Shown: piece by piece, positions 24,171 to 32,806 of the stretch
How positions within the stretch are numbered: the first letter of the stretch is position 1
Layout: every line of letters begins with the position of its first letter
Source of the DNA: an uncultured Candidatus Cenarchaeum sp.
Lineage (GTDB): Archaea; Thermoproteota; Nitrososphaeria; Nitrososphaerales; Nitrosopumilaceae
Assembly: GCA_958295735.1 (NCBI GenBank)
Contig: OY282369.1
Location: 914,161 to 978,160, forward strand
Length of the DNA: 64,000 nucleotides
Reading direction: 5' to 3'
Program-made: the position numbers and the translations under genes
The notes under the pieces: model-generated
What the model was told of the DNA's origin: nothing
Seen by the model: the letters and a program-made list of their open reading frames with translations, nothing else
Databases searched by the model: none

Positions 24171-25097
24171 CTACGCCCCGGGCCGCCCGCGCCGTGGAAC
24201 GAGGGCGGCCAAGCCCTCCTCCAGGCCCGTGGAGTACGACCACCCTATGGCGCTGCTGGCCAGCGAGGTGTCGGCTTGGCTCCACGCCACGTCGCCCTCC
24301 GGCAGCTCGGCGAACTCGGGGTCCGCCCGCATGCCGGAGAGCCGGATCATCGCCCGCGCCAGCTCCGATATGGTGGTGGGCACCCCCGTGCCCACGTTGA
24401 GGAACGCGTGGTCCGCGCCGCTCTCCATGGCCATGCGGTTCGCCGCTGCCACGTCGTCGACGTGCACAAAGTCGCGCGCCTGCGAGCCGTCGCCGGCCAC
24501 CACCGGCGGCCTGCCGGCGGCCAGGCGGCCCAGGAACCGGGTCACCACCCCGGCGTACCCGCCCGTCTGCCCCGCCCCGTACACGTTGAAGTACCGCAGC
24601 CCGATCACCCGCAGCCCCGCCTCCCGGTGGAGCCCCGCGGCCAGCCTCTCGCACTCCAGCTTGGTCTCGCCGTACGGGTTGGCCGGGCGCTTCGCCGCAT
24701 CCTCCCCCACGGGCCCCCTGGCCTTGACGTTCCCGTACACGCTGGAGGTGCTCGCGTACACCACCTTGGCCCCCGCGTCCCCCGCCGCCTCCAGCACGCG
24801 CCTCGTGCCCTCCACGTTGACCCTCCTGTACCGCTCCGGCTCGGCGAACGACTCGGGGACGGAGGTCAGCGCCGCCTGGTGGAACACGCCGTCGGCGCCC
24901 CGCAGCGCGTCCCGCAGGGCTGGCCCGTCCAGTATGTCCGCCCGCGCGAACTCGAACCTCCCCTCCATCCCGTCGAGCGAGGCGGCCCGCCCCTTGTGCA
25001 GGCTGTCCACCACCGCCACGTCGTGCCCCCGCCCGAGGAGATCCAGCACTATGCGGCTCCCGATGAACCCCATCCCGCCGGTGACAGCGTACCGCAC
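24171..25097 (-). CDS. NAD-dependent epimerase/dehydratase (UDP-sugar 4-epimerase-like)
   Basis: Extended short-chain dehydrogenase, 308 residues: TGGMGFIGSRIVLDLL (Rossmann GxxGxxG), HQAALTSVPES, STSSVYG, the catalytic NPYGETKLECERL (YxxxK) and RYFNVYGAGQ. Closest in pattern to UDP-glucose/UDP-GlcNAc 4-epimerases, so it likely makes a nucleotide sugar for surface glycans. GTG 25097 was preferred to GTG 25109 because it is 25-26 nt from the TTTAAA box shared with the divergent asparagine-synthetase-like gene, and it places the start right before the first strand. Confidence 0.85.
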   Translation of the reverse strand: MRYAVTGGMGFIGSRIVLDLLGRGHDVAVVDSLHKGRAASLDGMEGRFEFARADILDGPALRDALRGADGVFHQAALTSVPESFAEPERYRRVNVEGTRRVLEAAGDAGAKVVYASTSSVYGNVKARGPVGEDAAKRPANPYGETKLECERLAAGLHREAGLRVIGLRYFNVYGAGQTGGYAGVVTRFLGRLAAGRPPVVAGDGSQARDFVHVDDVAAANRMAMESGADHAFLNVGTGVPTTISELARAMIRLSGMRADPEFAELPEGDVAWSQADTSLASSAIGWSYSTGLEEGLAALVPRRGRPGA

Positions 25098-25118
25098 GGG
25101 ACGGCGCACCGGCGCACC

Positions 25119-25126
25119 TTTAAATC
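25119..25126. promoter_or_regulatory. Shared bidirectional TATA box
   Basis: The palindromic core TTTAAA sits within CCTTTAAATC, with its centre about 26 nt from GTG 25097 on the minus strand and from ATG 25149 on the plus strand. One AT patch therefore appears to position both divergent leaderless transcripts; the second AT patch at 25127-25132 is less well placed. Confidence 0.6.
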
Positions 25127-25148
25127 TCTATACGGCCCGGCGGCCGCG

Positions 25149-26405
25149 ATGGAGGGCGGCCCGGAGGGATCGGAGGAGCTGCGGGAGCGGGGGCGCCTCA
25201 CCATGGCCAAGGAGATCCTCACGCTCAGGTGCCACCCGTCGATGGTCAGGCGGGGGCGCGGGAGGAGGAGGGCCGTCCCGGCCGACTTTGAGCCCGGGTT
25301 CGCCGGGGGCCACGTGGACCGCATCGAGTGGATGGTCAAGGACTACGCGCGCAGGGGGCTGGACGGCCGCGGCAGCGCGTGCGTGGCCCTCAGCGGCGGG
25401 GTCGACTCGGCGCTGGTCGCCGCGCTCGCCCGCAAGGCCGCGCCGGACGTCGAGATCGAGGCAGTCTCGGCCAGCTTTCCCGGAAGCGTCGACGAGACCG
25501 CGGCCGCCAGGGCCATAGCCGAGCACTGCGGCGCGACCCACCGCATCCTGCACGTGGACAACATGCTGGAGGAGATGCCCCGCGCCATACGCGCCGTGCG
25601 CATGCCCTTCTGGGACACGCACTGGTACTACGTCGCGAAGGAGGCGGCCCGCACGTCCAAGACGCTCCTGACGGGGGACGGCGGGGACGAGGCCTTCGCC
25701 GGCTACACGTTCCGGTACGAGAGGTTCCTGTCGCGGCTCTCCAGGAGCATGGGCCCCGCGCAGAAGGCGAGGCTGTACATGGCCTGCCACGAGAGGGACT
25801 GGGTGCCCGACCAGAAGGACCTGTTCGGCCGCAGGGCCGGCTTCGAGTGGGGGCAGATCTACTCCATCGTGATGCCGTACTTTGACAACGCGCTGCCGCC
25901 CATCGACCAGGTGCTCCTGGCCGACCTCAACGGCAAGCTCCTCTACAACTTTGCGCCCGTCGGGAGGAGGATCCACAAGCACTTCGGCATCAGGGCGGTG
26001 GCCCCGCTCATGAACGAGGAGCTGGTCTGGTCGGCCACCCGCCTGCCCAGCGCCGTGAAGTACAGCCGCGCCTCGAACACGGGCAAGCTGCCGCTCAGGC
26101 ACATCCTCAGGCGCCACCTCAAGCGCGGCCTCATGCCGCAGCGCAAGCAGGGCTTTTCCGTGGACACCGCGACGCTGTGGGCGTCGCACGGGCGGCGCCT
26201 GTTCGACCACTACATGGACGGCTCCAGGACGGTGCGGGACGGCTGGATAAGCGGGGACTGGATCAAGCGGCGCCTGGCGCTCACCGCGGGGAGCGCGCCG
26301 GACCTGCGGTACGTCAACAAGTTCCTCGGGCTGCTCGCGCTGGAGGTCTGGTACCGCATCTTCGTCACGGAAGAGATGGACGGCTCTGAAAAACTCGCCG
26401 CGTAG
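25149..26405 (+). CDS. Asparagine-synthetase-like ATP-dependent amidotransferase/ligase without glutaminase domain
   Basis: 418 residues. The AsnB synthetase domain is clear: VALSGGVDSALVAALA (PP-loop SGGVDS, about residue 82), TGDGGDEAFAGYTFRYERF, and RHILRRHLKRGLMPQRKQGFSVD. The N-terminal glutaminase with Cys2 is missing; instead there are about 55 residues with basic RRGRGRRRA. Such proteins activate a carboxylate by adenylation and use ammonia or another nucleophile. The divergent epimerase shares its promoter, which suggests a role in surface polysaccharide modification rather than in asparagine supply; that is inference. Confidence 0.82.
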   Translation: MEGGPEGSEELRERGRLTMAKEILTLRCHPSMVRRGRGRRRAVPADFEPGFAGGHVDRIEWMVKDYARRGLDGRGSACVALSGGVDSALVAALARKAAPDVEIEAVSASFPGSVDETAAARAIAEHCGATHRILHVDNMLEEMPRAIRAVRMPFWDTHWYYVAKEAARTSKTLLTGDGGDEAFAGYTFRYERFLSRLSRSMGPAQKARLYMACHERDWVPDQKDLFGRRAGFEWGQIYSIVMPYFDNALPPIDQVLLADLNGKLLYNFAPVGRRIHKHFGIRAVAPLMNEELVWSATRLPSAVKYSRASNTGKLPLRHILRRHLKRGLMPQRKQGFSVDTATLWASHGRRLFDHYMDGSRTVRDGWISGDWIKRRLALTAGSAPDLRYVNKFLGLLALEVWYRIFVTEEMDGSEKLAA

Positions 26406-26524
26406 CGGGGGCCGCCGGCCGCGGGCGCGTTCCCGCCGGCCCGGATTCGCGCCCGGCGGGGGCCGCCGGCCCGCGCGGGGCCCGACTAGAACGACTTAAA
26501 TGCCCGCGCCGCTGATCGCGCGAC

Positions 26525-27481
26525 GTGAGCTCGGAACAGAGGATCAAGAAGCTCCGCGGTTCCGGGGGGTACGTGATGGCCACCGTGGACGACGAGCAGC
26601 AGAGGAAGGGCAACCTGGGGGGGCCCGACCTGTTCCTGGCCCCCATAGGGAGGCTTGACGCGGCCGCCATCTCAAGGTACTACTGCAACACCTGCGAGTC
26701 CGGCCACGACGGGCCCCCCAAGATCGAGTACGACAGCCCCAACGAGAGGGTGGCCGAAAACCTGGTCCTCGTGGAGAAGGGCCAGTACGTCTGCGCCAAG
26801 TGCAACACGACGATGGCGGAATACAGGGAGTTCAGCAAGATCGACGAGGACTCGGACGTGGGAAAGGCGGTGCCCGCCGAGCCGCAGGCCGGCGCGGCGC
26901 GGGGCCAGACGGACGCCGTGGCCCAGTACGCGCCCCCGCCTCCCGAGCCGCAGGCGCAGGCGCCCCCGCAGCCCGAGCCGCAGCCTCAGCCCGAGCCCCA
27001 GGCGCCCCCTCCCCCGCCCCCGCAGCCCGAGCCCCAGGCGCCCCCTCCCCCGCCCCCGCAGCCCGAGCCCCAGGCGCCCCCTCCCCCGCAGCCCGAGCCC
27101 CAGGCGCCCCCTCCCCCGCAGCCCCAGGCGCAACCCGAGCCGCAGGGAACCGCCGACGGATCCTCGGATGCCGCGCAGTCCCCGATCATGCCGATCGTGG
27201 GCCTGTCCGTATTTGACGAGAACGGGATGAGCGCCGGAAGGGTGAAGCATGTGGGCGTCGCCAAGGGGCGCGGAATCGTGCTGGTAGTGGAAGCCGCCGA
27301 CGGGCGTGACGGCATCGTGGAATGGGGCAGGATCAGGACGGTGGGCGAGATCATACTGCTCGGCGAAAGAGGCGGGGATTCCGCGCAACCCGCGGAGCAG
27401 CAGGCCGGAAAGTGCGGCGCCTGCGGCTTCGAGAACGGCGCGGAAGCCAAGTTCTGCGAGCAGTGCGGCGGCAAGATCTGA
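26525..27481 (+). CDS. Zinc-ribbon/PRC-barrel protein with Pro/Gln/Glu repeat linker
   Basis: 318 residues from GTG 26525, 27 nt from TATA-like CTTAAATG (26495-26502). N-terminal half: YYCNTCESGHDGPP ... YVCAKCNTTM (a zinc-binding pair of CxxC knuckles, residues about 53-100). A repetitive linker (PPPPPPQPEPQA units, about 135-210) follows. Residues about 225-280 (IMPIVGLSVFDENGMSAGRVKHVGVAKGRGIVLVVEAA) form a PRC-barrel-like domain, and the C-terminus is a second zinc ribbon (CGACGFENGAEAKFCEQCGGKI). Two further proteins with the same C-terminal ribbon occur at 34519 and 35329. Function unknown; the layout suggests an RNA- or protein-binding adaptor. Confidence 0.78.
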   Translation: MSSEQRIKKLRGSGGYVMATVDDEQQRKGNLGGPDLFLAPIGRLDAAAISRYYCNTCESGHDGPPKIEYDSPNERVAENLVLVEKGQYVCAKCNTTMAEYREFSKIDEDSDVGKAVPAEPQAGAARGQTDAVAQYAPPPPEPQAQAPPQPEPQPQPEPQAPPPPPPQPEPQAPPPPPPQPEPQAPPPPQPEPQAPPPPQPQAQPEPQGTADGSSDAAQSPIMPIVGLSVFDENGMSAGRVKHVGVAKGRGIVLVVEAADGRDGIVEWGRIRTVGEIILLGERGGDSAQPAEQQAGKCGACGFENGAEAKFCEQCGGKI

Positions 27482-27570
27482 CTGTTCCCGGCGCGGGCTA
27501 GGGTCTGCCGCGGATCCTCGCGTTCCGGCTCGGCAAGATTTATCTGCTGACCGCATGCCGGAGGCGTGGT

Positions 27571-28287
27571 TTGGCCTCCAGGTGGATCCCGCGCGGGTTC
27601 GCGCGCGACGTCGTGATAGTGGTGATCGGGCTGGCGGCCGCGTGGCTGAGCCTGCAGGCGGCCTTCGGCACGCAGAACCCGTTCTACGTGGTGTCGAGCG
27701 GCAGCATGGTGCCGGAGCTGGAGGTGTTCGACATACTGGTGGTCAACGGGAACACGGGGCTGGAGGAGGTGGAGATAGGCGACATCATCGTGTTCGACAG
27801 GCCGAGCGACCGCGAGAGGGTGATCGTGCACCGTGTCGTCGCGATCGTCGACGACGATCCCAGGACGCTGAGGACGAGGGGGGACGCCAACCCGTCGTCC
27901 ATACCGGGCACGGACTTTCCCATCACCGCGGACGAGTACATCGGGCAGGTGGTGTACGCGATCCCGCACGTCGGCTACATCACGAGGATCCTGACGCCTC
28001 CCGTCAACTACATCATAATAGCGATAATCGTGGGGGTGATGGTGTTCCGGCACGTGTACGGCAAGAGGGAGCGGGCGGGGGGCGGCGAGGAGGAGGCCGG
28101 GCGGGGTGCCGACGAGCCGCGGGGTGCCGACGAGCCGCGGGGTGCCGACGAGCCGCGGGGTGCCGACGAGCCGCGGGGTGCCGACGAGCCGCGGGGTGCC
28201 GACGAGCCGCGGGGGAGCGGTGCCGGGAGGTCCCCGCGGCGGGGCGCTACCGAATCGGCGCAGGCGCCGCAGCGAAAACCCGCCTAG
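27571..28287 (+). CDS. Archaeal type I signal peptidase (Sec11-like)
   Basis: 238 residues from TTG 27571. N-terminal membrane segment DVVIVVIGLAAAWLSLQAAF, catalytic serine in VSSGSMVPELEVFD (about residue 47), the histidine of VIVHRVVAIV that replaces the bacterial lysine, and DANPSS near GDANP (box D). A second membrane segment (YIIIAIIVGVMVF) follows, then a cytosolic-side tail made of six GADEPR hexapeptides from an 18-bp repeat (28108-28213). This is the ER/archaeal type S26B peptidase that releases Sec and Tat signal peptides. TATA-like GATTTATC (27536-27543) lies in front. The stop is followed at once by the 25-bp array. Confidence 0.92.
   Translation: MASRWIPRGFARDVVIVVIGLAAAWLSLQAAFGTQNPFYVVSSGSMVPELEVFDILVVNGNTGLEEVEIGDIIVFDRPSDRERVIVHRVVAIVDDDPRTLRTRGDANPSSIPGTDFPITADEYIGQVVYAIPHVGYITRILTPPVNYIIIAIIVGVMVFRHVYGKRERAGGGEEEAGRGADEPRGADEPRGADEPRGADEPRGADEPRGADEPRGSGAGRSPRRGATESAQAPQRKPA
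28108..28213. repeat. 18-bp tandem repeat, 6 copies, in-frame in the signal peptidase tail
   Basis: Unit GGTGCCGACGAGCCGCGG repeated six times without change; each copy adds GADEPR to the protein. Confidence 0.95.
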
Positions 28288-28305
28288 CCGCGCCCGGCCT
28301 CCGAG

Positions 28306-29025
28306 GCGCTGGCGGCCGCCGTCCCGGAAGGCGCTGGCGGCCGCCGTCCCGGAAGGCGCTGGCGGCCGCCGTCCCGGAAGGCGCTGGCGGCCGCCGTCCC
28401 GGAAGGCGCTGGCGGCCGCCGTCCCGGAAGGCGCTGGCGGCCGCCGTCCCGGAAGGCGCTGGCGGCCGCCGTCCCGGAAGGCGCTGGCGGCCGCCGTCCC
28501 GGAAGGCGCTGGCGGCCGCCGTCCCGGAAGGCGCTGGCGGCCGCCGTCCCGGAAGGCGCTGGCGGCCGCCGTCCCGGAAGGCGCTGGCGGCCGCCGTCCC
28601 GGAAGGCGCTGGCGGCCGCCGTCCCGGAAGGCGCTGGCGGCCGCCGTCCCGGAAGGCGCTGGCGGCCGCCGTCCCGGAAGGCGCTGGCGGCCGCCGTCCC
28701 GGAAGGCGCTGGCGGCCGCCGTCCCGGAAGGCGCTGGCGGCCGCCGTCCCGGAAGGCGCTGGCGGCCGCCGTCCCGGAAGGCGCTGGCGGCCGCCGTCCC
28801 GGAAGGCGCTGGCGGCCGCCGTCCCGGAAGGCGCTGGCGGCCGCCGTCCCGGAAGGCGCTGGCGGCCGCCGTCCCGGAAGGCGCTGGCGGCCGCCGTCCC
28901 GGAAGGCGCTGGCGGCCGCCGTCCCGGAAGGCGCTGGCGGCCGCCGTCCCGGAAGGCGCTGGCGGCCGCCGTCCCGGAAGGCGCTGGCGGCCGCCGTCCC
29001 GGAAGGCGCTAGCGGCCGCCGTCCC
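28306..29025. repeat. 25-bp tandem array, 29 copies
   Basis: Unit GGCGCTGGCGGCCGCCGTCC plus CGGAA, at strict 25-bp spacing from 28306 to about 29025, between the 3' ends of the convergent signal peptidase and 4-hydroxybutyryl-CoA dehydratase genes. All copies appear identical except the terminal ones: the last one has GCTAGCGG in place of GCTGGCGG, and this CTA (29009-29011) is the stop codon of the dehydratase gene, while the first lies 18 bp after the signal peptidase stop. GGCGGCCGCC is palindromic. Long open frames across the array are artefacts because 25 is not a multiple of three. Confidence 0.96.
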
Positions 29026-30529
29026 CGACCCCGAAGACGCGCTTAAAGTACTCGGACGGCTCCGCGGGCGGGGAGTCCTGGCCCTCGTCGCCGCGCACGC
29101 CCGCCAGGTTCTTGGCCAGGTTCTTCTTGTACCCGAGCTGCATCTGCCGCTGGATCTGTATGCGCTGCGCCTGCGGCGAGCCGGCGCCGTGCATGGACTC
29201 GGTGAGGTAGCCGACCGCGTTGCGCCCCATGGTCATGTTTTCTATGAGGCGCAGGATCCTCATGCGGTTCTCCACGTCGACGCCCTTCCTGCCGGCCAGG
29301 TACTTGCGGAGGAGCGGGCCGGCCTCGGGGTGCCTAAAGTCGCGCTCCGAGGGGAGGGTCACTACCAGGCCGCCGGCTATGTCCTGCGCCAGGCGGCCTA
29401 TCTCGTACGGGAAGCGCGTCACGTTGTGCTTGCAGACCTGGGCCAGCATGTCGTCGTTTATGAACGCCCCCGACTTCAGCCCGTGGGCCTGGTGCGAGGA
29501 GGCCACCCCGGCCGCGTATATGGTCTCGTTGAGGTGGGTCATCTCCACCAGCTTGTCCCGTATGTGGGAGGCCCCCGGGACGCCGTTGTAGTCGGCTATC
29601 GCCCCGGCCGCGCCGATCAGGACGTCGCCCAGCCCCGTCTTGCAGACGTAGCTGCGGCGGTGGTAGCAGGTGAAGCGCTCCACCAGCATGGAGGCGAACT
29701 CGTACTCCCCGAGCATGAAGACGCGCTCCCACGGTATGAAGACGCGGTCCAGTATTATCAGCGCCTCTTGGCCGCCGTACTTTGCGTTGCCCGCGTCGAT
29801 GTCCCCCTCCTCCATGCTGCGCGTGTCGCAGGACTGCCTCCCGTACACGTACGTGAGGCCCTCGGCATCGGCGGGGAAGGCGCCCACGACGGCCCAGTCC
29901 CGGTCGTTCTCGGTGAGGCGCATCGTCGGCATTATCACTATCCAGTGCGAGTTGAGGCAGCCGGTCTGGTGCGCCTTGGCCCCGGAGACGTACACGCCCT
30001 TTTCGTCCCGCTCCACGACGTGGGTGAACAGGTCGGGGTCGGCCTGCTCGGAGGGGCCCTTGCTGCGGTCGCCCTTCGGGTCGGTCATGGCGCCGCCTAT
30101 CACTTGGTTCTCCTCCTGGACCGCGCGTATGAAGTCGAGCAGGCGCCCGTGGTAGTTGGTGCCGTGCTTTTCGTCGATCTCGAAGGTGGTGGAGTGGAGC
30201 GAGTTCAGCGCGTCCATCCCGACGCACCGCTGGAAGCACGTGCCGGTCTTCTGGCCCAGCCTGCGCTGCATCTTGTTCTGCAGCACGAGGTCCTGCGCGC
30301 TCTCGGCTATGTGCAGGAAGCGGTTGACGGGGGCGCCGGTCAGCGGCGAGCGGGCCGTGGCCAGGCCCGCCTCGCTCTCGGCCAGGTCGTACGTCTCGGC
30401 CACGGCGTTTATGGACGGCCGTATTATCGGGTGGTCGACGCAGTCCCGCACGAGCTCGCCGAACAGGTACACCTTGAGCTTCCTGCCGCGGAGGCTGTCG
30501 ATGTACTCCTGCCCGGTCCTTATCGGCAT
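29009..30529 (-). CDS. 4-hydroxybutyryl-CoA dehydratase
   Basis: FAD- and [4Fe-4S]-containing radical dehydratase that converts 4-hydroxybutyryl-CoA to crotonyl-CoA, the key step of the thaumarchaeal 3-hydroxypropionate/4-hydroxybutyrate CO2-fixation cycle. 506 residues: N-terminal RTGQEYIDSLRGRKLKVYLFGE, the FAD-binding helical domain, the cluster ligand region TCFQRCVGMD (two Cys) and CYHRRSYVCKTG (His and Cys), and DIAGGLVVTLPSERDF. ATG 30529 lies downstream of a strong AT patch (TTTTATAG / ATATAGAA, 30549-30567). The gene for the ADP-forming acyl-CoA synthetase of the same pathway is 62 nt upstream, the order known from Nitrosopumilus. Its last codons lie in the final unit of the 25-bp array. 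Confidence 0.95.
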   Translation of the reverse strand: MPIRTGQEYIDSLRGRKLKVYLFGELVRDCVDHPIIRPSINAVAETYDLAESEAGLATARSPLTGAPVNRFLHIAESAQDLVLQNKMQRRLGQKTGTCFQRCVGMDALNSLHSTTFEIDEKHGTNYHGRLLDFIRAVQEENQVIGGAMTDPKGDRSKGPSEQADPDLFTHVVERDEKGVYVSGAKAHQTGCLNSHWIVIMPTMRLTENDRDWAVVGAFPADAEGLTYVYGRQSCDTRSMEEGDIDAGNAKYGGQEALIILDRVFIPWERVFMLGEYEFASMLVERFTCYHRRSYVCKTGLGDVLIGAAGAIADYNGVPGASHIRDKLVEMTHLNETIYAAGVASSHQAHGLKSGAFINDDMLAQVCKHNVTRFPYEIGRLAQDIAGGLVVTLPSERDFRHPEAGPLLRKYLAGRKGVDVENRMRILRLIENMTMGRNAVGYLTESMHGAGSPQAQRIQIQRQMQLGYKKNLAKNLAGVRGDEGQDSPPAEPSEYFKRVFGVGDGGR

Positions 30530-30591
30530 GCGCGGACCCCCGCGCGGTTCTATAAAAATTCTATATCGCGCCGGCCCGCGGTTAGGCGATC

Positions 30592-32703
30592 CTAAGATCT
30601 CGCGCCCGGCGCCGACAGGCCGATGCGGACATCCAGCACGCGGCAGCCCTTCTCCAGCACGACCACGGGGTTCATGTCGAGCTCGGCTATCTCCCCAAAG
30701 TCGGATGCCAGCTGCGAGAGCCGCTGCATGCACTCGGTGAGCGCCCCCACGTCGGACGGCGCCTGCTCTCTGGCCCCCTCGAGTATCCTCCCGGTGCGGA
30801 GCTCGGAGACCATCTGCCCCGCCTCCTCCCCCGTTATCGGGGCGAGCCTGAACGAGACGTCCTTGAGGACCTCCACGTATATGCCGCCGGCCCCCAGCAT
30901 GAGGACGGGGCCCATCCCGGGCTCCCTCTTGCAGCCGGCTATCATCTCCCTGCCGCCCCGCACCATTTCCACTACCAGCACCCCGTCCACGCGCGCCGAC
31001 GGGTCGTATTTTCTGGCGCTGGCCGTCACCCGCCCGAACGCGGCCCTGACGGCCCCGGCATCGGCCAGGTTCACGGCGACCCCGCCGGCGTCCGACTTGT
31101 GCGTTATCTGCGGCGACACGACCTTGACCACCACGGGATACCCGATGGCCTCGGCGGCCCTGACTGCCCCGTCCGCGTCGGCCGCCGCCCTGCTGGCCGG
31201 CAGCGGGAGGCCGTAGGCGGACAGGACGCGGATCCCCTCCTCCTCGGTCAGGGCGGCGCGCCCCTCGGACAGGGCGGCGCGGATTATCCCGGCGGCCTCC
31301 GACCTGCGGACGCGGAACCGCCGCACCGTCCCCGGCTCGGAGCGGGCCCATTCCGAGAACCTCAGCATGGCGCCCAGGGCCCGTATGGCCCCCTCCGCGT
31401 AGGTGTAGTACGGGATCCCGCCGTCGGCCAGTATGCGGCGGTTGGAGACGCCCTCGTCGAGGCCCATCAGGCTGGCCAGCATGGTCTTGCGCGGGTGCTT
31501 CCTGGACGCCTCCACTATCACCCCGGCGAGGCCGTCGTAGTCCAGCGTGCCCGACGGGGTGCACATCGTTATGACCGAGCCGACGTCCCGGTGGCCGAGG
31601 ACGCGGTCCAGCACCCCGCGGAACCGCTCGTGGTCGGCGTCCCCCACGATGTCCACGGGGTTGCGCGAGCTCCCCCACGGCGGTATCACGGCGTCTATCC
31701 CCGCCGCGATGCTGCGTATGTCGGCCAGCCTTATCCCGGCCTTGGAGCAGGCGTCCGTGGAGATGATCGCCGGGCCCCCGGCGTTGGAGACGATGGCCAG
31801 GCCGCGGCTCGGCAACGGCTGCTTGGAGAACGCCGTGGCGTAGTCGAACAGTTCTTCCATGGTGTCGACCCGTATGGCTCCGGACTGCCGGAGGAGCGCG
31901 TCGTAGGTCGCGTCGGAGCCCATCAGGGCGCCCGTGTGCGACATTGCCGCCTTCGCGCCCTCGGGGCTCCTGCCCGACTTTAGCACTATTATGGGCTTCT
32001 TCAGCCTGCGGGTGGTGTCGCGGGCCGCCCTGAGGAACTCCTGGCCGTCCCCCATGTCCTCCAGGTACATGACTATCACGCGCGTCTGCCGGTGGGCCGC
32101 CAGGATCTTCAGCACCTCGGTCTCGCCCATGGCCGCCTTGTTGCCCATGCTGACCACCGCCGAGAAGCCGATCCCCTGCGCGCTGGCGTCCTCGCACAGC
32201 GCCGCGCATATGGCCCCGCTCTGGGAGACGAGGGCGATGTGGCCGGACTTTGGGGTGACCTTGAGGAAGGTCGAGTTCATCATGGTGCGCGGGTCCAGGT
32301 TCATCACGCCGAGGCAGTTGGGCCCGATGACGTCCATCCCGTGGCGCGCCGCCGTCTCCGCCACGCGCCGCTCCAGCTCGGCGCCCTCCTCCCCGACCTC
32401 CTTGAACCCCGCCGTTATTATCACGGCGCCCCCCACGCCCTTCCTGCCGCACTCCTCCAGCACGCCGGGGACCAGCGTGTTCTTTATCACAATGACCGCC
32501 AGATCGACGCGCCCGGGCACGTCCAGGACGGACTTGTAGGCCTTCCTGCCAAAGACCTCCGGCCTGGTGGGGCTGACCGGGTAGACCGCCCCCTTGAAGC
32601 CCCCCACTATGTTGGACGTGATGGTGCGGCCCACGCTGCCCGGCTTGTCCGAGGCGCCGATCACCGCTATCGACCGGGGCGACAGGAATACCGAACCGGC
32701 CAA
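30592..32703 (-). CDS. ADP-forming acyl-CoA synthetase, probable 4-hydroxybutyryl-CoA synthetase
   Basis: 703-residue fused alpha-beta NDP-forming acyl-CoA synthetase: CoA-binding Rossmann domain (SIAVIGASDKPGSVGR, residues about 11-130), ligase-CoA domains with SQSGAICAAL and the phosphorylated His in AAMSHTGALMG (about residue 260), then a C-terminal ATP-grasp (EEEGIRVLSAYGLPLPAS ... YPVVVKVVSPQITHKSDAGGVAVNL ... ELDMNPVVVL). Thaumarchaeota use this energy-saving ADP-forming type for 4-hydroxybutyrate and 3-hydroxypropionate activation. Position next to the dehydratase supports the 4-hydroxybutyrate version; specificity is not visible in the sequence. Start TTG 32703 with AT patch CTTTATTA (32731-32738). 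Confidence 0.9.
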   Translation of the reverse strand: MAGSVFLSPRSIAVIGASDKPGSVGRTITSNIVGGFKGAVYPVSPTRPEVFGRKAYKSVLDVPGRVDLAVIVIKNTLVPGVLEECGRKGVGGAVIITAGFKEVGEEGAELERRVAETAARHGMDVIGPNCLGVMNLDPRTMMNSTFLKVTPKSGHIALVSQSGAICAALCEDASAQGIGFSAVVSMGNKAAMGETEVLKILAAHRQTRVIVMYLEDMGDGQEFLRAARDTTRRLKKPIIVLKSGRSPEGAKAAMSHTGALMGSDATYDALLRQSGAIRVDTMEELFDYATAFSKQPLPSRGLAIVSNAGGPAIISTDACSKAGIRLADIRSIAAGIDAVIPPWGSSRNPVDIVGDADHERFRGVLDRVLGHRDVGSVITMCTPSGTLDYDGLAGVIVEASRKHPRKTMLASLMGLDEGVSNRRILADGGIPYYTYAEGAIRALGAMLRFSEWARSEPGTVRRFRVRRSEAAGIIRAALSEGRAALTEEEGIRVLSAYGLPLPASRAAADADGAVRAAEAIGYPVVVKVVSPQITHKSDAGGVAVNLADAGAVRAAFGRVTASARKYDPSARVDGVLVVEMVRGGREMIAGCKREPGMGPVLMLGAGGIYVEVLKDVSFRLAPITGEEAGQMVSELRTGRILEGAREQAPSDVGALTECMQRLSQLASDFGEIAELDMNPVVVLEKGCRVLDVRIGLSAPGARS

Positions 32704-32806
32704 GGCGCTCGCCCCACCCGCCGGATTTTCCGTAATAAAGTAACCGGATCGGATAAGGCGGGCCCCGCGCCGGCGGGGGGCCAGGCCGCGTTCCGCCGCC
32801 GGCCCG

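Noticed and set aside
28306-29025. CRISPR array
   Set aside because: The units are strictly adjacent with no spacers, there is no cas gene, and one unit coincides with a gene's stop codon. The same applies to the 38-bp and 54-bp arrays.
28108-30595. Very long open frames across the 25-bp array (up to 829 codons on the plus strand)
   Set aside because: They arise because the repeat lacks stop codons in several phases; the real genes on each side are identified by family motifs on defined strands.
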